The translations under genes were made by a program, and so were the position numbers. Source: Apostichopus japonicus (Eukaryota > Echinodermata > Holothuroidea > Aspidochirotida > Stichopodidae). From it: a DNA stretch of 64,000 bases. The notes beneath the pieces are model-generated. The model searched no databases. It was not told the DNA's origin and saw nothing but the letters and a program-made list of their open reading frames with translations. This document shows positions 1 through 11,100 of the stretch, in pieces; position 1 is the stretch's first letter; each line of letters begins with the position of its first letter. The stretch spans positions 17,373,521-17,437,520 of the forward strand of contig NC_092562.1 of assembly GCF_037975245.1 (NCBI RefSeq), given 5' to 3'.

Positions 1-11
1 AAAAGATCGGC

Positions 12-15
12 AAAA
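12..15 (-). terminator. Oligo-T tract after the B box (Pol III terminator-like)
   Basis: The minus strand has TTTT 14 bases beyond the B box, preceded by GACGTC. Runs of four or more T on the non-template strand end Pol III transcription in many eukaryotes. A second TTTT follows at 1-4. A further TTTT at 49-52 lies between the A and B boxes and would cut a transcript short in species where four T are enough, so the assignment is tentative. Confidence 0.3.
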
Positions 16-22
16 GACGTCA
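16..22. promoter_or_regulatory. CRE/ATF-like GACGTCA motif
   Basis: GACGTCA matches seven of the eight bases of the palindromic CREB/ATF site TGACGTCA; the first base is A instead of T. It also contains a GACGTC (AatII) site. It occurs once per monomer, so the array would present hundreds of copies. A seven-base match is weak evidence by itself, and no promoter architecture surrounds it. Confidence 0.2.
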
Positions 23-29
23 TCACCCG

Positions 30-40
30 GGGTTCGAACC
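30..40 (-). promoter_or_regulatory. RNA polymerase III B box
   Basis: The minus strand reads GGTTCGAACCC, matching the eukaryotic B-box consensus GGTTCGAANCC at all positions. In tRNA genes this element encodes the T-loop region and is bound by TFIIIC. Its core GGTTCGAACC is a perfect palindrome, so the plus strand also matches except at the last base (A instead of C). An 11-base match arising by chance in a 165-bp unit is unlikely, which is the main reason for calling the monomer tRNA-related. The same site occurs in every copy outside the gaps and survives all eight variants. Confidence 0.6.
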
Positions 41-79
41 AGGGATGCAAAAGAGAGTCTCGATCATCAGCTCGTACAG

Positions 80-91
80 TGCGCCAAGCCA
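80..91 (-). promoter_or_regulatory. A-box-like element (alternative candidate)
   Basis: The minus strand reads TGGCTTGGCGCA, beginning with the TGGC expected of an A box but mismatching the consensus at three positions, including the final GG. Its start lies 51 bases before the B box start. GGCT here can pair with AGCT further on to make a D-stem, but the loop would be 14 bases, longer than normal. It overlaps the other candidate, and at most one would be used. Confidence 0.2.
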
Positions 92-99
92 TCGCGCCA
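88..99 (-). promoter_or_regulatory. A-box-like element (better candidate)
   Basis: The minus strand reads TGGCGCGATGGC. Against the A-box consensus TRGCNNARYNGG it fits except at position 7 (G for A) and position 12 (C for G). It starts 59 bases upstream of the B box start, within the spacing tolerated in tRNA genes with long arms or introns. It overlaps the loop of the 76-103 inverted repeat. The mismatched A matters in tRNA, since it corresponds to the near-invariant A14, so promoter strength is uncertain. Confidence 0.35.
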
Positions 100-3000
100 C
101 TGTTTGGACTGAGATATTAGGTGGATTAACTAATACTTACAGCTCCCCGTGTAGGCACTTGCTGTAAAAGATCGGCAAAAGACGTCATCACCCGGGGTTC
201 GAACCAGGGATGCAAAAGAGAGTCTCGATCATCAGCTCGTACAGTGCGCCAAGCCATCGCGCCACTGTTTGGACTGAGATATTAGGTGGATTAACTAATA
301 CTTACAGCTCCCCGTGTAGGCACTTGCTGTAAAAGATCGGCAAAAGACGTCATCACCCGGGGTTCGAACCAGGGATGCAAAAGAGAGTCTCGATCATCAG
401 CTCGTACAGTGCGCCAAGCCATCGCGCCACTGTTTGGACTGAGATATTAGGTGGATTAACTAATACTTACAGCTCCCCGTGTAGGCACTTGCTGTAAAAG
501 ATCGGCAAAAGACGTCATCACCCGGGGTTCGAACCAGGGATGCAAAAGAGAGTCTCGATCATCAGCTCGTACAGTGCGCCAAGCCATCGCGCCACTGTTT
601 GGACTGAGATATTAGGTGGATTAACTAATACTTACAGCTCCCCGTGTAGGCACTTGCTGTAAAAGATCGGCAAAAGACGTCATCACCCGGGGTTCGAACC
701 AGGGATGCAAAAGAGAGTCTCGATCATCAGCTCGTACAGTGCGCCAAGCCATCGCGCCACTGTTTGGACTGAGATATTAGGTGGATTAACTAATACTTAC
801 AGCTCCCCGTGTAGGCACTTGCTGTAAAAGATCGGCAAAAGACGTCATCACCCGGGGTTCGAACCAGGGATGCAAAAGAGAGTCTCGATCATCAGCTCGT
901 ACAGTGCGCCAAGCCATCGCGCCACTGTTTGGACTGAGATATTAGGTGGATTAACTAATACTTACAGCTCCCCGTGTAGGCACTTGCTGTAAAAGATCGG
1001 CAAAAGACGTCATCACCCGGGGTTCGAACCAGGGATGCAAAAGAGAGTCTCGATCATCAGCTCGTACAGTGCGCCAAGCCATCGCGCCACTGTTTGGACT
1101 GAGATATTAGGTGGATTAACTAATACTTACAGCTCCCCGTGTAGGCACTTGCTGTAAAAGATCGGCAAAAGACGTCATCACCCGGGGTTCGAACCAGGGA
1201 TGCAAAAGAGAGTCTCGATCATCAGCTCGTACAGTGCGCCAAGCCATCGCGCCACTGTTTGGACTGAGATATTAGGTGGATTAACTAATACTTACAGCTC
1301 CCCGTGTAGGCACTTGCTGTAAAAGATCGGCAAAAGACGTCATCACCCGGGGTTCGAACCAGGGATGCAAAAGAGAGTCTCGATCATCAGCTCGTACAGT
1401 GCGCCAAGCCATCGCGCCACTGTTTGGACTGAGATATTAGGTGGATTAACTAATACTTACAGCTCCCCGTGTAGGCACTTGCTGTAAAAGATCGGCAAAA
1501 GACGTCATCACCCGGGGTTCGAACCAGGGATGCAAAAGAGAGTCTCGATCATCAGCTCGTACAGTGCGCCAAGCCATCGCGCCACTGTTTGGACTGAGAT
1601 ATTAGGTGGATTAACTAATACTTACAGCTCCCCGTGTAGGCACTTGCTGTAAAAGATCGGCAAAAGACGTCATCACCCGGGGTTCGAACCAGGGATGCAA
1701 AAGAGAGTCTCGATCATCAGCTCGTACAGTGCGCCAAGCCATCGCGCCACTGTTTGGACTGAGATATTAGGTGGATTAACTAATACTTACAGCTCCCCGT
1801 GTAGGCACTTGCTGTAAAAGATCGGCAAAAGACGTCATCACCCGGGGTTCGAACCAGGGATGCAAAAGAGAGTCTCGATCATCAGCTCGTACAGTGCGCC
1901 AAGCCATCGCGCCACTGTTTGGACTGAGATATTAGGTGGATTAACTAATACTTACAGCTCCCCGTGTAGGCACTTGCTGTAAAAGATCGGCAAAAGACGT
2001 CATCACCCGGGGTTCGAACCAGGGATGCAAAAGAGAGTCTCGATCATCAGCTCGTACAGTGCGCCAAGCCATCGCGCCACTGTTTGGACTGAGATATTAG
2101 GTGGATTAACTAATACTTACAGCTCCCCGTGTAGGCACTTGCTGTAAAAGATCGGCAAAAGACGTCATCACCCGGGGTTCGAACCAGGGATGCAAAAGAG
2201 AGTCTCGATCATCAGCTCGTACAGTGCGCCAAGCCATCGCGCCACTGTTTGGACTGAGATATTAGGTGGATTAACTAATACTTACAGCTCCCCGTGTAGG
2301 CACTTGCTGTAAAAGATCGGCAAAAGACGTCATCACCCGGGGTTCGAACCAGGGATGCAAAAGAGAGTCTCGATCATCAGCTCGTACAGTGCGCCAAGCC
2401 ATCGCGCCACTGTTTGGACTGAGATATTAGGTGGATTAACTAATACTTACAGCTCCCCGTGTAGGCACTTGCTGTAAAAGATCGGCAAAAGACGTCATCA
2501 CCCGGGGTTCGAACCAGGGATGCAAAAGAGAGTCTCGATCATCAGCTCGTACAGTGCGCCAAGCCATCGCGCCACTGTTTGGACTGAGATATTAGGTGGA
2601 TTAACTAATACTTACAGCTCCCCGTGTAGGCACTTGCTGTAAAAGATCGGCAAAAGACGTCATCACCCGGGGTTCGAACCAGGGATGCAAAAGAGAGTCT
2701 CGATCATCAGCTCGTACAGTGCGCCAAGCCATCGCGCCACTGTTTGGACTGAGATATTAGGTGGATTAACTAATACTTACAGCTCCCCGTGTAGGCACTT
2801 GCTGTAAAAGATCGGCAAAAGACGTCATCACCCGGGGTTCGAACCAGGGATGCAAAAGAGAGTCTCGATCATCAGCTCGTACAGTGCGCCAAGCCATCGC
2901 GCCACTGTTTGGACTGAGATATTAGGTGGATTAACTAATACTTACAGCTCCCCGTGTAGGCACTTGCTGTAAAAGATCGGCAAAAGACGTCATCACCCGG

Positions 3001-5099
3001 GGTTCGAACCAGGGATGCAAAAGAGAGTCTCGATCATCAGCTCGTACAGTGCGCCAAGCCATCGCGCCACTGTTTGGACTGAGATATTAGGTGGATTAAC
3101 TAATACTTACAGCTCCCCGTGTAGGCACTTGCTGTAAAAGATCGGCAAAAGACGTCATCACCCGGGGTTCGAACCAGGGATGCAAAAGAGAGTCTCGATC
3201 ATCAGCTCGTACAGTGCGCCAAGCCATCGCGCCACTGTTTGGACTGAGATATTAGGTGGATTAACTAATACTTACAGCTCCCCGTGTAGGCACTTGCTGT
3301 AAAAGATCGGCAAAAGACGTCATCACCCGGGGTTCGAACCAGGGATGCAAAAGAGAGTCTCGATCATCAGCTCGTACAGTGCGCCAAGCCATCGCGCCAC
3401 TGTTTGGACTGAGATATTAGGTGGATTAACTAATACTTACAGCTCCCCGTGTAGGCACTTGCTGTAAAAGATCGGCAAAAGACGTCATCACCCGGGGTTC
3501 GAACCAGGGATGCAAAAGAGAGTCTCGATCATCAGCTCGTACAGTGCGCCAAGCCATCGCGCCACTGTTTGGACTGAGATATTAGGTGGATTAACTAATA
3601 CTTACAGCTCCCCGTGTAGGCACTTGCTGTAAAAGATCGGCAAAAGACGTCATCACCCGGGGTTCGAACCAGGGATGCAAAAGAGAGTCTCGATCATCAG
3701 CTCGTACAGTGCGCCAAGCCATCGCGCCACTGTTTGGACTGAGATATTAGGTGGATTAACTAATACTTACAGCTCCCCGTGTAGGCACTTGCTGTAAAAG
3801 ATCGGCAAAAGACGTCATCACCCGGGGTTCGAACCAGGGATGCAAAAGAGAGTCTCGATCATCAGCTCGTACAGTGCGCCAAGCCATCGCGCCACTGTTT
3901 GGACTGAGATATTAGGTGGATTAACTAATACTTACAGCTCCCCGTGTAGGCACTTGCTGTAAAAGATCGGCAAAAGACGTCATCACCCGGGGTTCGAACC
4001 AGGGATGCAAAAGAGAGTCTCGATCATCAGCTCGTACAGTGCGCCAAGCCATCGCGCCACTGTTTGGACTGAGATATTAGGTGGATTAACTAATACTTAC
4101 AGCTCCCCGTGTAGGCACTTGCTGTAAAAGATCGGCAAAAGACGTCATCACCCGGGGTTCGAACCAGGGATGCAAAAGAGAGTCTCGATCATCAGCTCGT
4201 ACAGTGCGCCAAGCCATCGCGCCACTGTTTGGACTGAGATATTAGGTGGATTAACTAATACTTACAGCTCCCCGTGTAGGCACTTGCTGTAAAAGATCGG
4301 CAAAAGACGTCATCACCCGGGGTTCGAACCAGGGATGCAAAAGAGAGTCTCGATCATCAGCTCGTACAGTGCGCCAAGCCATCGCGCCACTGTTTGGACT
4401 GAGATATTAGGTGGATTAACTAATACTTACAGCTCCCCGTGTAGGCACTTGCTGTAAAAGATCGGCAAAAGACGTCATCACCCGGGGTTCGAACCAGGGA
4501 TGCAAAAGAGAGTCTCGATCATCAGCTCGTACAGTGCGCCAAGCCATCGCGCCACTGTTTGGACTGAGATATTAGGTGGATTAACTAATACTTACAGCTC
4601 CCCGTGTAGGCACTTGCTGTAAAAGATCGGCAAAAGACGTCATCACCCGGGGTTCGAACCAGGGATGCAAAAGAGAGTCTCGATCATCAGCTCGTACAGT
4701 GCGCCAAGCCATCGCGCCACTGTTTGGACTGAGATATTAGGTGGATTAACTAATACTTACAGCTCCCCGTGTAGGCACTTGCTGTAAAAGATCGGCAAAA
4801 GACGTCATCACCCGGGGTTCGAACCAGGGATGCAAAAGAGAGTCTCGATCATCAGCTCGTACAGTGCGCCAAGCCATCGCGCCACTGTTTGGACTGAGAT
4901 ATTAGGTGGATTAACTAATACTTACAGCTCCCCGTGTAGGCACTTGCTGTAAAAGATCGGCAAAAGACGTCATCACCCGGGGTTCGAACCAGGGATGCAA
5001 AAGAGAGTCTCGATCATCAGCTCGTACAGTGCGCCAAGCCATCGCGCCACTGTTTGGACTGAGATATTAGGTGGATTAACTAATACTTACAGCTCCCCG

Positions 5100-5100
5100 A
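5100..5100. other. Substitution T to A at monomer position 150
   Basis: CTCCCCGT becomes CTCCCCGA in this copy only. It is the only difference from the consensus that I found in the first 15.5 kb. It is private to one monomer and has not spread to neighbours. It lies outside the tRNA-like module. Confidence 0.9.
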
Positions 5101-8100
5101 GTAGGCACTTGCTGTAAAAGATCGGCAAAAGACGTCATCACCCGGGGTTCGAACCAGGGATGCAAAAGAGAGTCTCGATCATCAGCTCGTACAGTGCGCC
5201 AAGCCATCGCGCCACTGTTTGGACTGAGATATTAGGTGGATTAACTAATACTTACAGCTCCCCGTGTAGGCACTTGCTGTAAAAGATCGGCAAAAGACGT
5301 CATCACCCGGGGTTCGAACCAGGGATGCAAAAGAGAGTCTCGATCATCAGCTCGTACAGTGCGCCAAGCCATCGCGCCACTGTTTGGACTGAGATATTAG
5401 GTGGATTAACTAATACTTACAGCTCCCCGTGTAGGCACTTGCTGTAAAAGATCGGCAAAAGACGTCATCACCCGGGGTTCGAACCAGGGATGCAAAAGAG
5501 AGTCTCGATCATCAGCTCGTACAGTGCGCCAAGCCATCGCGCCACTGTTTGGACTGAGATATTAGGTGGATTAACTAATACTTACAGCTCCCCGTGTAGG
5601 CACTTGCTGTAAAAGATCGGCAAAAGACGTCATCACCCGGGGTTCGAACCAGGGATGCAAAAGAGAGTCTCGATCATCAGCTCGTACAGTGCGCCAAGCC
5701 ATCGCGCCACTGTTTGGACTGAGATATTAGGTGGATTAACTAATACTTACAGCTCCCCGTGTAGGCACTTGCTGTAAAAGATCGGCAAAAGACGTCATCA
5801 CCCGGGGTTCGAACCAGGGATGCAAAAGAGAGTCTCGATCATCAGCTCGTACAGTGCGCCAAGCCATCGCGCCACTGTTTGGACTGAGATATTAGGTGGA
5901 TTAACTAATACTTACAGCTCCCCGTGTAGGCACTTGCTGTAAAAGATCGGCAAAAGACGTCATCACCCGGGGTTCGAACCAGGGATGCAAAAGAGAGTCT
6001 CGATCATCAGCTCGTACAGTGCGCCAAGCCATCGCGCCACTGTTTGGACTGAGATATTAGGTGGATTAACTAATACTTACAGCTCCCCGTGTAGGCACTT
6101 GCTGTAAAAGATCGGCAAAAGACGTCATCACCCGGGGTTCGAACCAGGGATGCAAAAGAGAGTCTCGATCATCAGCTCGTACAGTGCGCCAAGCCATCGC
6201 GCCACTGTTTGGACTGAGATATTAGGTGGATTAACTAATACTTACAGCTCCCCGTGTAGGCACTTGCTGTAAAAGATCGGCAAAAGACGTCATCACCCGG
6301 GGTTCGAACCAGGGATGCAAAAGAGAGTCTCGATCATCAGCTCGTACAGTGCGCCAAGCCATCGCGCCACTGTTTGGACTGAGATATTAGGTGGATTAAC
6401 TAATACTTACAGCTCCCCGTGTAGGCACTTGCTGTAAAAGATCGGCAAAAGACGTCATCACCCGGGGTTCGAACCAGGGATGCAAAAGAGAGTCTCGATC
6501 ATCAGCTCGTACAGTGCGCCAAGCCATCGCGCCACTGTTTGGACTGAGATATTAGGTGGATTAACTAATACTTACAGCTCCCCGTGTAGGCACTTGCTGT
6601 AAAAGATCGGCAAAAGACGTCATCACCCGGGGTTCGAACCAGGGATGCAAAAGAGAGTCTCGATCATCAGCTCGTACAGTGCGCCAAGCCATCGCGCCAC
6701 TGTTTGGACTGAGATATTAGGTGGATTAACTAATACTTACAGCTCCCCGTGTAGGCACTTGCTGTAAAAGATCGGCAAAAGACGTCATCACCCGGGGTTC
6801 GAACCAGGGATGCAAAAGAGAGTCTCGATCATCAGCTCGTACAGTGCGCCAAGCCATCGCGCCACTGTTTGGACTGAGATATTAGGTGGATTAACTAATA
6901 CTTACAGCTCCCCGTGTAGGCACTTGCTGTAAAAGATCGGCAAAAGACGTCATCACCCGGGGTTCGAACCAGGGATGCAAAAGAGAGTCTCGATCATCAG
7001 CTCGTACAGTGCGCCAAGCCATCGCGCCACTGTTTGGACTGAGATATTAGGTGGATTAACTAATACTTACAGCTCCCCGTGTAGGCACTTGCTGTAAAAG
7101 ATCGGCAAAAGACGTCATCACCCGGGGTTCGAACCAGGGATGCAAAAGAGAGTCTCGATCATCAGCTCGTACAGTGCGCCAAGCCATCGCGCCACTGTTT
7201 GGACTGAGATATTAGGTGGATTAACTAATACTTACAGCTCCCCGTGTAGGCACTTGCTGTAAAAGATCGGCAAAAGACGTCATCACCCGGGGTTCGAACC
7301 AGGGATGCAAAAGAGAGTCTCGATCATCAGCTCGTACAGTGCGCCAAGCCATCGCGCCACTGTTTGGACTGAGATATTAGGTGGATTAACTAATACTTAC
7401 AGCTCCCCGTGTAGGCACTTGCTGTAAAAGATCGGCAAAAGACGTCATCACCCGGGGTTCGAACCAGGGATGCAAAAGAGAGTCTCGATCATCAGCTCGT
7501 ACAGTGCGCCAAGCCATCGCGCCACTGTTTGGACTGAGATATTAGGTGGATTAACTAATACTTACAGCTCCCCGTGTAGGCACTTGCTGTAAAAGATCGG
7601 CAAAAGACGTCATCACCCGGGGTTCGAACCAGGGATGCAAAAGAGAGTCTCGATCATCAGCTCGTACAGTGCGCCAAGCCATCGCGCCACTGTTTGGACT
7701 GAGATATTAGGTGGATTAACTAATACTTACAGCTCCCCGTGTAGGCACTTGCTGTAAAAGATCGGCAAAAGACGTCATCACCCGGGGTTCGAACCAGGGA
7801 TGCAAAAGAGAGTCTCGATCATCAGCTCGTACAGTGCGCCAAGCCATCGCGCCACTGTTTGGACTGAGATATTAGGTGGATTAACTAATACTTACAGCTC
7901 CCCGTGTAGGCACTTGCTGTAAAAGATCGGCAAAAGACGTCATCACCCGGGGTTCGAACCAGGGATGCAAAAGAGAGTCTCGATCATCAGCTCGTACAGT
8001 GCGCCAAGCCATCGCGCCACTGTTTGGACTGAGATATTAGGTGGATTAACTAATACTTACAGCTCCCCGTGTAGGCACTTGCTGTAAAAGATCGGCAAAA

Positions 8101-11100
8101 GACGTCATCACCCGGGGTTCGAACCAGGGATGCAAAAGAGAGTCTCGATCATCAGCTCGTACAGTGCGCCAAGCCATCGCGCCACTGTTTGGACTGAGAT
8201 ATTAGGTGGATTAACTAATACTTACAGCTCCCCGTGTAGGCACTTGCTGTAAAAGATCGGCAAAAGACGTCATCACCCGGGGTTCGAACCAGGGATGCAA
8301 AAGAGAGTCTCGATCATCAGCTCGTACAGTGCGCCAAGCCATCGCGCCACTGTTTGGACTGAGATATTAGGTGGATTAACTAATACTTACAGCTCCCCGT
8401 GTAGGCACTTGCTGTAAAAGATCGGCAAAAGACGTCATCACCCGGGGTTCGAACCAGGGATGCAAAAGAGAGTCTCGATCATCAGCTCGTACAGTGCGCC
8501 AAGCCATCGCGCCACTGTTTGGACTGAGATATTAGGTGGATTAACTAATACTTACAGCTCCCCGTGTAGGCACTTGCTGTAAAAGATCGGCAAAAGACGT
8601 CATCACCCGGGGTTCGAACCAGGGATGCAAAAGAGAGTCTCGATCATCAGCTCGTACAGTGCGCCAAGCCATCGCGCCACTGTTTGGACTGAGATATTAG
8701 GTGGATTAACTAATACTTACAGCTCCCCGTGTAGGCACTTGCTGTAAAAGATCGGCAAAAGACGTCATCACCCGGGGTTCGAACCAGGGATGCAAAAGAG
8801 AGTCTCGATCATCAGCTCGTACAGTGCGCCAAGCCATCGCGCCACTGTTTGGACTGAGATATTAGGTGGATTAACTAATACTTACAGCTCCCCGTGTAGG
8901 CACTTGCTGTAAAAGATCGGCAAAAGACGTCATCACCCGGGGTTCGAACCAGGGATGCAAAAGAGAGTCTCGATCATCAGCTCGTACAGTGCGCCAAGCC
9001 ATCGCGCCACTGTTTGGACTGAGATATTAGGTGGATTAACTAATACTTACAGCTCCCCGTGTAGGCACTTGCTGTAAAAGATCGGCAAAAGACGTCATCA
9101 CCCGGGGTTCGAACCAGGGATGCAAAAGAGAGTCTCGATCATCAGCTCGTACAGTGCGCCAAGCCATCGCGCCACTGTTTGGACTGAGATATTAGGTGGA
9201 TTAACTAATACTTACAGCTCCCCGTGTAGGCACTTGCTGTAAAAGATCGGCAAAAGACGTCATCACCCGGGGTTCGAACCAGGGATGCAAAAGAGAGTCT
9301 CGATCATCAGCTCGTACAGTGCGCCAAGCCATCGCGCCACTGTTTGGACTGAGATATTAGGTGGATTAACTAATACTTACAGCTCCCCGTGTAGGCACTT
9401 GCTGTAAAAGATCGGCAAAAGACGTCATCACCCGGGGTTCGAACCAGGGATGCAAAAGAGAGTCTCGATCATCAGCTCGTACAGTGCGCCAAGCCATCGC
9501 GCCACTGTTTGGACTGAGATATTAGGTGGATTAACTAATACTTACAGCTCCCCGTGTAGGCACTTGCTGTAAAAGATCGGCAAAAGACGTCATCACCCGG
9601 GGTTCGAACCAGGGATGCAAAAGAGAGTCTCGATCATCAGCTCGTACAGTGCGCCAAGCCATCGCGCCACTGTTTGGACTGAGATATTAGGTGGATTAAC
9701 TAATACTTACAGCTCCCCGTGTAGGCACTTGCTGTAAAAGATCGGCAAAAGACGTCATCACCCGGGGTTCGAACCAGGGATGCAAAAGAGAGTCTCGATC
9801 ATCAGCTCGTACAGTGCGCCAAGCCATCGCGCCACTGTTTGGACTGAGATATTAGGTGGATTAACTAATACTTACAGCTCCCCGTGTAGGCACTTGCTGT
9901 AAAAGATCGGCAAAAGACGTCATCACCCGGGGTTCGAACCAGGGATGCAAAAGAGAGTCTCGATCATCAGCTCGTACAGTGCGCCAAGCCATCGCGCCAC
10001 TGTTTGGACTGAGATATTAGGTGGATTAACTAATACTTACAGCTCCCCGTGTAGGCACTTGCTGTAAAAGATCGGCAAAAGACGTCATCACCCGGGGTTC
10101 GAACCAGGGATGCAAAAGAGAGTCTCGATCATCAGCTCGTACAGTGCGCCAAGCCATCGCGCCACTGTTTGGACTGAGATATTAGGTGGATTAACTAATA
10201 CTTACAGCTCCCCGTGTAGGCACTTGCTGTAAAAGATCGGCAAAAGACGTCATCACCCGGGGTTCGAACCAGGGATGCAAAAGAGAGTCTCGATCATCAG
10301 CTCGTACAGTGCGCCAAGCCATCGCGCCACTGTTTGGACTGAGATATTAGGTGGATTAACTAATACTTACAGCTCCCCGTGTAGGCACTTGCTGTAAAAG
10401 ATCGGCAAAAGACGTCATCACCCGGGGTTCGAACCAGGGATGCAAAAGAGAGTCTCGATCATCAGCTCGTACAGTGCGCCAAGCCATCGCGCCACTGTTT
10501 GGACTGAGATATTAGGTGGATTAACTAATACTTACAGCTCCCCGTGTAGGCACTTGCTGTAAAAGATCGGCAAAAGACGTCATCACCCGGGGTTCGAACC
10601 AGGGATGCAAAAGAGAGTCTCGATCATCAGCTCGTACAGTGCGCCAAGCCATCGCGCCACTGTTTGGACTGAGATATTAGGTGGATTAACTAATACTTAC
10701 AGCTCCCCGTGTAGGCACTTGCTGTAAAAGATCGGCAAAAGACGTCATCACCCGGGGTTCGAACCAGGGATGCAAAAGAGAGTCTCGATCATCAGCTCGT
10801 ACAGTGCGCCAAGCCATCGCGCCACTGTTTGGACTGAGATATTAGGTGGATTAACTAATACTTACAGCTCCCCGTGTAGGCACTTGCTGTAAAAGATCGG
10901 CAAAAGACGTCATCACCCGGGGTTCGAACCAGGGATGCAAAAGAGAGTCTCGATCATCAGCTCGTACAGTGCGCCAAGCCATCGCGCCACTGTTTGGACT
11001 GAGATATTAGGTGGATTAACTAATACTTACAGCTCCCCGTGTAGGCACTTGCTGTAAAAGATCGGCAAAAGACGTCATCACCCGGGGTTCGAACCAGGGA

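Larger units (their letters stand above)
12..103 (-). ncRNA. tRNA-like, Pol III promoter-bearing module (repeated in every monomer)
   Basis: On the minus strand this stretch holds, in order, an A-box-like element, a perfect B box and a TTTT run. That is the layout of tRNA genes and of the heads of tRNA-derived SINEs. A T-arm can be drawn at 43-27: CCTGG, loop TTCGAAC, then CCCGG, with one T-C mismatch. Against a functional tRNA: the seven bases after the T-arm (GTGATGA) have no complement upstream, so there is no acceptor stem; the D loop would be too long; no clear anticodon arm forms; and TTTT lies between the A and B boxes. I read it as a degenerate tRNA-derived sequence captured in the satellite. 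Given coordinates are for the first copy; the module recurs every 165 bp. Transcription is not shown by the sequence. Confidence 0.4.
76..103. repeat. 6-bp inverted repeat with 16-base loop
   Basis: ACAGTG at 76-81 is the exact reverse complement of CACTGT at 98-103. The GC-rich loop between them contains the A-box-like elements and one of two GCGCCA direct repeats. Either strand could form a six-pair hairpin when single-stranded. It recurs in each monomer. No terminator tract follows it directly on the plus strand. Confidence 0.5.
1..165. repeat. Reference monomer of the satellite (165 bp)
   Basis: The first copy serves as the consensus. Visible internal structure: AAAAGA at 1-6 and 12-17, and an 8-base direct repeat GCAAAAGA at 10-17 and 47-54; GACGTC at 16-21, CCCGGG at 26-31 and TTCGAA at 33-38, each once per copy; palindrome GGTTCGAACC at 31-40; direct 6-mers GCGCCA at 81-86 and 94-99, and CAGCTC at 68-73 and 140-145; inverted repeat ACAGTG/CACTGT at 76-81 and 98-103; and an AT-rich stretch at 112-140. 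G+C is 83 of 165. Ten CpG sites are present, close to the random expectation. The length lies in the 150-180 bp range common for eukaryotic satellites and near the DNA length of one chromatosome. Confidence 0.95.

Noticed and set aside
28-101. Hammerhead ribozyme on the minus strand
   Set aside because: CTGATGA is present (forward 64-70) and such ribozymes are known in satellites of this size class. However, the required GAAA is absent (only GAAC), stem II does not pair next to the core, and the A15.1-U16.1 pair cannot form.
12-103. A functional tRNA gene in each monomer
   Set aside because: No acceptor stem can be formed, the D loop is too long, no clear anticodon arm is seen, and a TTTT lies inside the module. 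Only the promoter-like boxes and an imperfect T-arm are present.
109-165. Spliced-leader RNA gene (donor GTAAGT after a short leader on the minus strand)
   Set aside because: No Sm-binding site such as AATTTTTGG follows and I do not recognise the upstream sequence as a known leader.
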